DNA from: Chitinophaga sp. Cy-1792
GTDB lineage: Bacteria; Bacteroidota; Bacteroidia; Chitinophagales; Chitinophagaceae
Direction: 5' to 3'
DNA length: 64,000 nucleotides
Assembly: GCF_011752935.1 (NCBI RefSeq)
Contig: NZ_VWWO01000001.1
Coordinates: 2,108,001-2,172,000 of the forward strand
Part shown: positions 59,701 through 64,000 of the stretch, piece by piece
Layout of the letters: the number at the start of each line of letters is the position of its first letter
Numbering within the stretch: position 1 is the first letter of the stretch
Notes under the pieces: generated by a model
What the model was told of the DNA's origin: nothing
Database searches by the model: none
What the model saw: only the letters and a program-made list of their open reading frames with translations
Translations under genes and position numbers: made by a program

Positions 59701-60153
59701 GTTCTCGGATCGGTGTTGAATATCAGGAACCTGCAGCTGCAGATGAGCTTCCGCTACATTGCAGGCCAGGATATCATGAATACCGCCCTCTTTAATAAGG
59801 TAGAGAATATTACGTATTCTATCATGTCTCAGAATAACCTCGACAAACGTGCCCTATACGAAAGATGGAAGAAACCGGGTGATGAAACCCAGTTCAAAGG
59901 TATTTCATTGTTGGATAAGAGCTATATCACTTCCAGATTTGTACAGGAAGAAAACACTTTTTCACTGGAATCAGCGAGCATCGGATATACTTTAAGAGAT
60001 ATGCAGTGGCTGAAAAAACTGAGTCTTTCCAATATAGGACTTACAGCACGTACCAATGAGTTATTCCGTATTTCCACCGTAAAGCGTGAAAGAGGTATAG
60101 ATTACCCATTTGCCCGGACCTTCTCCTTTACGCTTTCTGCTAACTTCCTTTAA
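56752..60153 (+). CDS. SusC/RagA-type TonB-dependent receptor with STN domain
   Basis: The 1133-residue protein has a long N-terminus with the signal peptide at about residues 30-51 (MKLTTFFLLCIAMHISASSL), an STN domain (about 52-125: AKLETVFNEIKAQTGYTFVY), a carboxypeptidase-regulatory-like domain (about 140-210), a plug with the SusC signature (ASITILKDAASTAMYGSRAANGVVV as landmark, about 330-355) and a barrel. The ATG at 56752 follows Chitinophaga-type annotation of long leaders, but ATG 56839, which begins MKLTTFFLL, is an equally good start. It signals to FecR and imports oligomers with SusD. Confidence 0.93.
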   Translation: MQLIVKGKAVSMHSQCGMRAHRTRQIWRIMKLTTFFLLCIAMHISASSLAQRVTIQAKGAKLETVFNEIKAQTGYTFVYRDEWMAAARKVDVQFRNAPVKEVLDNCFKNQPFTYSITKTTVVIRKKDEQADLSAPAELPQQDVYFRGLVTDEKGEPIPGASVSLDGASKGTATRQDGTFDLRSQKDPAIIKISSLGYQAQTLEASSKKFLRIIMKTTDQSLSQVVVTGMVTRNKNSFSGATAVYSGQQLKTITNGNVVQALRTLDPSFLVMENNLAGSNPNVLPTIELRGQSAITNNALRDQFSGDPNQPLFMVDGFESSLRQVMDLDMNRVASITILKDAASTAMYGSRAANGVVVIETIKAAPGKILVNYVEDLSVDAPDLTSYNMMTAAEKLQYEVLAGRYQATGKWDYAKEQFSYYDSMYSRRLQDVTRGVNSYWLSDPVRTGVTQRHSLYAGGGTGALTFDAGGSYRNLQGVMKGSGRQEWSGRLNLSYRAGKVNISNVTLVNGARSQESPYGDFADWVNTNPYYEKKPMSEPYLDLTRGKDSTNTNNLLVKNPLYVVGLNNYNKSKSYNLATNLLINYDISNAFRLQGALQLAGSNSLGEVFVSPRDLSFVKTDIDKRGTYSNSLITGFSYNSYLMLTYYRLLGKHMINLNARTDISENRNRLSGYNLTGFPASSDGNPRFAFNYAEGSQPALSSNVARRNKLLATGSYSYDNRYSVDATVSYDGSTAFGSANQYSPFYALGARWNLAKEKFLNTTYINQLSLRGNFGVTGNQNFSSFSSLTTYQYGKTNYLDAFGLSMLTLGNADLKWQNSYTRGAGLDLAILNNRLKATVDIYTKVTNPLVIAVSLPSSTGLSNYPFNAGKLTVKGQEFRVSYEVISNRKDGIVWLLSATGSHYTSTYSELDKYLYTINDKLRQSNSLVRYKDGYAPDDIWAVRSLGIDPATGREIMLTKDGKQTFDYNYADVVKVGNSRPDIQGVLGSVLNIRNLQLQMSFRYIAGQDIMNTALFNKVENITYSIMSQNNLDKRALYERWKKPGDETQFKGISLLDKSYITSRFVQEENTFSLESASIGYTLRDMQWLKKLSLSNIGLTARTNELFRISTVKRERGIDYPFARTFSFTLSANFL

Positions 60154-60158
60154 TATTT

Positions 60159-61577
60159 ATGAAGATGATAAAGTATTTATATAAAAGAAATATCTGGATG
60201 CTTATAGCTTGCCTTTCGCTGGTATCCTGTAAGAAATGGCTGGATATAAAACCGGAAGACAGGATTACGGAAACTGCTGCATTTGCCTCTGAAAGCGGGA
60301 TGAGTGACGCCCTGACAGGCATATACACACAAATGACAGCTAAAACATTATATGGTCAGAACCTTACATTATCTGTGCTGGATTGTTTCGCACAGAACTA
60401 CTGGGCTACAAATACCACTTCAAAATGGTACCAGTATACGGCCTTGAATGTAACAGATGTAGGCGTAGCATCTACATTACAGGGTATTTGGGAAAATGCC
60501 TATGTCGCTATTGCTAATCTGAATAATTTCCTGGCGAACGCGCGGAAAGCACCTGCTTCTTTTAATGCAGATCATGTTAGCCTGATGAAAGGAGAGGCCT
60601 TTGGATTGAGGGCTTATCTCTACCTCGATCTGTTGCGGATGTGGGGACCTGTTTATGGTACAGCAGATTCCCTGAAATCCGCTATCCCGGTATATACCAA
60701 AGTAGGGGTAGATATATCTGAGTATGTTCCTGCCAATCAGGTAATGAATCAAATCATGCAAGACCTGGACAGTGCTGTATATTACCTGGCAACAGATCCG
60801 GTAACAATTACCGGGTATACCAGCTATAACAATTTTCGTTTTAACCTGGTAGCTGCAAAAGCGCTGAGAGCGCGGGCGCTGCTGTACCGCGGTGATAAGG
60901 CGGCGGCCTATACACAGGCGAAGGAAGTGATTGGTTTTTCCAATAAGTTCCCATGGGTATTAAGAAGTGCTATCACAGCCACACCAGATAAACCAGACCG
61001 TTTATTTAGTACAGAAGTATTGTTTGGTTTGTATACCAAATCAATTTATAGTACTGCTACCGGTTTGTTCTCTGAAAATCTGGGAAATACAGGAATCCTG
61101 GCTGCCGGCCCGGATAATTTTCTGAACCAGGTATATGAATCTAACCTGGAAGATTACCGCTTTAGCTACCAGTGGGTGCAAAGCAATGGTGCCGTGACCT
61201 ACAAAGTTTTGGTGAAGTATGCCGATTTGGTGGATAAGACAGCGAAGTGGTACTATATGGTGCCATTGATGCGTATGAGTGAGATGTATTATATCGCAGC
61301 AGAAACCGCGACAGATCCTGTGGAAGGACTGGGTTATCTCAACACGGTCATCGCCGCCAGGGGTATAACGAAAACCATCACCAATCCTGCATTGCTGGCA
61401 GCTGAAATTACAAAGGAATACAGGAAGGAATTCTACGGAGAAGGTCAGTTGTGGTATTACTATAAACGTAAAATGATGACAGACCTGCCTTCACCGAATG
61501 GGTCAGGTATGATCACTAAAATAGCCATCGGGAAATATGTATTCCCTTACCCGGATTCAGAGGTTGCTAATCGATAA
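60159..61577 (+). CDS. SusD/RagB-type nutrient-binding lipoprotein
   Basis: The 472-residue lipoprotein (lipobox LVSC at about residue 24) has SusD TPR helices (ESGMSDALTGIYTQM, LMKGEAFGLRAYLYLDLLRMWGPVYG) and the C-terminal RagB segment (MRMSEMYYIAAETATDP, ITKEYRKEFYGEGQLWYYYKRK). It lies 5 bp after SusC, the usual tight coupling. It probably binds the same polymer as its SusC partner; the polymer is unknown. Confidence 0.93.
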   Translation: MKMIKYLYKRNIWMLIACLSLVSCKKWLDIKPEDRITETAAFASESGMSDALTGIYTQMTAKTLYGQNLTLSVLDCFAQNYWATNTTSKWYQYTALNVTDVGVASTLQGIWENAYVAIANLNNFLANARKAPASFNADHVSLMKGEAFGLRAYLYLDLLRMWGPVYGTADSLKSAIPVYTKVGVDISEYVPANQVMNQIMQDLDSAVYYLATDPVTITGYTSYNNFRFNLVAAKALRARALLYRGDKAAAYTQAKEVIGFSNKFPWVLRSAITATPDKPDRLFSTEVLFGLYTKSIYSTATGLFSENLGNTGILAAGPDNFLNQVYESNLEDYRFSYQWVQSNGAVTYKVLVKYADLVDKTAKWYYMVPLMRMSEMYYIAAETATDPVEGLGYLNTVIAARGITKTITNPALLAAEITKEYRKEFYGEGQLWYYYKRKMMTDLPSPNGSGMITKIAIGKYVFPYPDSEVANR

Positions 61578-61599
61578 ACTGCCAAAAAAATATTTCAAT

Positions 61600-62412
61600 A
61601 TGAAGAAATTTAGTCTGCTGATTGTTGGCGTATTACTCATGCTGGCATCTTGCAAACAGAAAAACCTGGAATTGTTTAACCAGGAAAATGCAGGTAGTAA
61701 TGTATACCTGAAAAAGCCTTTTGATATGGCTGTTGGTACTATGATACTGGATACTACGGGATTTGAGTTCTATGGACTGGGTTTTGTGCCGGCAAAGCAA
61801 ACGGATACAGTTATTCGTTTAGTCGTAGCTGTTACCGGCAATGCGATGGCAACTGATCGTCATTACAAAATTGCGATAGATCCTGCCAGTACGATGAAGG
61901 GAGGGAAAGATTACGAATTTTTGAATGAACCGTTGATTCGTGCTAATCGCTATACCGATACGCTGAGCATCAAAGTGCATCGTACGCCTGCGATGAAAGA
62001 TAGTAACCTGGTACTGACATTTTCGCTGGCAGCAACGCAGGAGCTGCAGGTAGAAATGCCTTATAAAAGAACATCAGCGACCGCTTACAGGGATTCTATC
62101 AGCTTGCTGAGATATTCGATGGTGGTAAACGATATCCCATCAAAGCCTTATCTCTGGACAAATCCGACTTACGCCAGCAATGCGCTTAATTATTTCGGGG
62201 CCTATAGTGCCGTGAAAGTGCAGCTCATGGTACAAGCTATGAATCTGAATATTGCTGATTTTACCATCATGCCTGCAGGTGGATTTTCTTTTTCGAATTT
62301 CGGTAACTGGAGCAAGTATTTCAGCTATTGGCTGGCAGTGGAAAAATCCAATGGTAACGTGTATTACGACGAATTCGGTGCACTTATAGAAATGGGTAAG
62401 TACGGTAAATAA
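61600..62412 (+). CDS. DUF4843 lipoprotein
   Basis: The 270-residue precursor (MKKFSLLIVGVLLMLASCKQ, lipid Cys at 18) belongs to the DUF4843 family that accompanies SusCD pairs with PKD-like proteins. The mature part is beta-rich (IRLVVAVTGNAMATDRHYKIAID and SISLLRYSMVVNDIPSKP as landmarks). It is presumably a surface-exposed accessory glycan- or peptide-binding protein. ATG 61600 gives the lipoprotein signal; the frame extends upstream into the SusD gene but that part is not conserved. The gene begins 22 bp after the SusD stop. Confidence 0.83.
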   Translation: MKKFSLLIVGVLLMLASCKQKNLELFNQENAGSNVYLKKPFDMAVGTMILDTTGFEFYGLGFVPAKQTDTVIRLVVAVTGNAMATDRHYKIAIDPASTMKGGKDYEFLNEPLIRANRYTDTLSIKVHRTPAMKDSNLVLTFSLAATQELQVEMPYKRTSATAYRDSISLLRYSMVVNDIPSKPYLWTNPTYASNALNYFGAYSAVKVQLMVQAMNLNIADFTIMPAGGFSFSNFGNWSKYFSYWLAVEKSNGNVYYDEFGALIEMGKYGK

Positions 62413-62440
62413 TATTTGTTGATTTTACAATTATTACAAG

Positions 62441-64000
62441 ATGAAGATTAATTGCATTATAATATCTGCCATACTTTTGGCTGCCTGTTTGGTAACGGGT
62501 TGTTATAAAGATAAGGGCAACTATGATTATCACCCGATCAATGCGGCAGCGATCAGTAATATTCCGGATACGATCTATGTGCAAAACGGGGACTCTGTTC
62601 ACATCAAGCCTGGTATATCGTTTTTACAGTCGCCGGATGATTCCAACTATACCTTTAAATGGGCGATAGTTGGGGGAGATAACCAGGGCAGTCCCACGAA
62701 AATTATGTCTACGGAAAAAAATCTGCATGGTACCATACCATTCAGTTTGGGTAATTATCCTGCGTTCTTCCAGATAAAGGAAAAATCTACCGGGATTACC
62801 TGGCAGAAGGCTTTTCGTATATACGTGCAGGGTGCCATAAAAAGCAAAGGCTGGCTGATATTCTCTGAAGTAAGTAACAATGCACGCTTAGACTTTTGGG
62901 AGGAAGATGTGAATAAGCCAGGAGTATACCCGGTTGTTTATCAGAACTTTACCAGCCGGCTTGCGGATCCAACGACATTAACACCATTTACATTACCTGG
63001 AAAGCCACGTAGTCTGGGTATTTACGGCACACGTTTCACCGCGTCAGAATCTGCCTCCAAGAACTGGATACTGTTAAGTACAGATGATCATACCGAAATG
63101 ATCAATATTTCCGACGGTTTCATATGGAAAGCAACCAAGTATAATTTTAAAGTGAATACCTCCACAGGCAGGTATCCGGATAAGCCGGAATGGATTATCC
63201 CCCAGTATGGCGGACAGGCATATGCTTACCAGGATAAGAATTTCTTTGCCAACAGTTCTTTAGGTGTTCAGCCTTTTGGTGTGCCTGTGAATATTGTGAA
63301 TGGATTACGTTTTGACGCGGCTCCATTTTTTGCAACGCAATACAGCAATGTTATTACAGGCATGGGCTTATTGTGGGACCTCACCAATAAGCGTTTCCTC
63401 CGGTATAATGGAGAGGGAGCTTCTACCTGTGCAGTAATTGCGGCCCCTGACAATGGTACCGGCTTCGATCCGAACAATATGGCCATGCAGCCACTCTGGA
63501 TTGGCTATACGCCAGCCGCCAACGGACAAGGGATTTCCATGCTGAAAGATGCGGGAGGGAAGTTTTATCTGGCCAGATTCACCTGGAATAGCTCCAATAA
63601 AATTACACCATTATCGCTGGAAGAAGTTGACCTGACAGGTTTAAAAGATGCACAGCTGTTTGCAGTGGATGAGAATTACGGCTATCTTTTCTATGCCGTG
63701 GATAATAAGGTGTACCGTTACAATATGGATACACATGAGTTGATACTGTTTAAAGCGTATGCAGCCGGTATGAAAATTTCCATGTTGAAATCCCGGAGAT
63801 GTTACTCCTTGCCGCCATGGGCTTTGGTATTGAAAAATACGACTATTACCAATTACAAAACATTGCTGGAACCTGCGCTGCTGGGTATTTTTGTGGGCGT
63901 ATACAATCCTTCCAGCCCGGATAATTCCGGCGTAATGGATGTATTGCGTGTAACGAATAGCACTGCTCAGGCAACCTCTTACTATACGTTACTAGGTGGT
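62441..64000 (+). CDS. PKD-like family lipoprotein, cut by the window edge
   Basis: From ATG 62441 the frame stays open for all 520 codons to the last base, so the gene continues beyond the window. It begins MKINCIIISAILLAACLVTGCYKDKG, a lipoprotein signal whose lipid Cys is probably residue 21 (lipobox LVTGC), followed by the YKDKGNYDYH start typical of SusCD-linked PKD-like lipoproteins. A PKD-like beta domain (about residues 45-130) is followed by a long segment with beta-propeller-like Trp/Tyr/Gly blades (WLIFSE, GLLWDL, YGYLFYAV). It is probably a surface-exposed accessory protein of the second SusCD locus. Confidence 0.85.
   Translation, partial: MKINCIIISAILLAACLVTGCYKDKGNYDYHPINAAAISNIPDTIYVQNGDSVHIKPGISFLQSPDDSNYTFKWAIVGGDNQGSPTKIMSTEKNLHGTIPFSLGNYPAFFQIKEKSTGITWQKAFRIYVQGAIKSKGWLIFSEVSNNARLDFWEEDVNKPGVYPVVYQNFTSRLADPTTLTPFTLPGKPRSLGIYGTRFTASESASKNWILLSTDDHTEMINISDGFIWKATKYNFKVNTSTGRYPDKPEWIIPQYGGQAYAYQDKNFFANSSLGVQPFGVPVNIVNGLRFDAAPFFATQYSNVITGMGLLWDLTNKRFLRYNGEGASTCAVIAAPDNGTGFDPNNMAMQPLWIGYTPAANGQGISMLKDAGGKFYLARFTWNSSNKITPLSLEEVDLTGLKDAQLFAVDENYGYLFYAVDNKVYRYNMDTHELILFKAYAAGMKISMLKSRRCYSLPPWALVLKNTTITNYKTLLEPALLGIFVGVYNPSSPDNSGVMDVLRVTNSTAQATSYYTLLGG

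Overview
The window looks like the chromosome of a gliding-type Bacteroidota, most probably a Chitinophagaceae member close to Chitinophaga. The reasons are: SusC/SusD outer-membrane pairs under ECF sigma/FecR control, a type IX secretion sorting tail, Bacteroidota promoters (TTTG, 18-20 bp, TAnnTTTG), mostly weak Shine-Dalgarno sequences, and families such as DUF2851, DUF3667, DUF4843 and SdpI. It is mostly ordinary chromosome with two nutrient-uptake islands. I see no phage, insertion sequence or CRISPR array.

Layout. 1-3 kb: small unrecognised genes. 3.2-5.6 kb: a TonB-dependent receptor behind a TPP riboswitch, so probably a thiamine receptor. 5.8-9.3 kb: ssb, an initiator tRNA, the GTPases era and der, and a tiny alanine-rich lipoprotein, with clusters of tight GAA/GGA-loop palindromes between them. 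9.5-15.9 kb: a SirB1-like protein, topA, and a DUF2520/kdsC/UbiA-like/maf run. 16-18.5 kb: a large secreted phosphodiesterase with two LamG domains and a T9SS tail. 18.6-31.7 kb: first uptake island: a divergent ECF sigma factor, two tandem copies of a (small lipoprotein + metzincin-like lipoprotein metalloprotease) module, then FecR, SusC and SusD. 31.8-33.4 kb: a fatty-acid-hydroxylase-type membrane enzyme and two zinc-ribbon membrane proteins. 33.6-36.3 kb: homoserine dehydrogenase and a transsulfuration enzyme behind a SAM-I riboswitch with its terminator. 36.4-41.3 kb: DUF2851, DUF3667, OsmC, an exported protein and lipA. 41.6-47.3 kb: a complete RND tripartite efflux operon. 47.4-51.0 kb: a TPR membrane protein, a tandem structured-RNA array followed by a NYN-domain nuclease, an MFS exporter and an SdpI-like protein. 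51.1-54.5 kb: an AsmA-like protein and a SpoU-type methyltransferase. 54.7 kb to the end: second uptake island, collinear ECF sigma, FecR, SusC, SusD, DUF4843 and a PKD-like lipoprotein cut by the window edge.

The most unusual element is at 48411-48624, immediately upstream of the NYN-domain gene (48675-49334). Two 106-bp tandem units each hold two modules, and every module is a 20-nt AT-rich hairpin, a 4-nt spacer and a 15-nt hairpin with an invariant UACUG loop. The stems carry compensatory changes. A Bacteroidota promoter sits where transcription would begin exactly at unit 1, and each unit ends in a GC hairpin plus six T. The order promoter, repeat RNA, leaky terminator, nuclease resembles type III toxin-antitoxin loci, but neither the nuclease family nor this repeat is one I know from that class. 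I regard it as the best candidate for an undescribed system. Function is inferred, not shown.

Other points worth attention are the duplicated lipoprotein/metalloprotease module with shared upstream motifs, a family of terminators with the same upper stem, and a 21-bp-spaced direct repeat upstream of the efflux operon.
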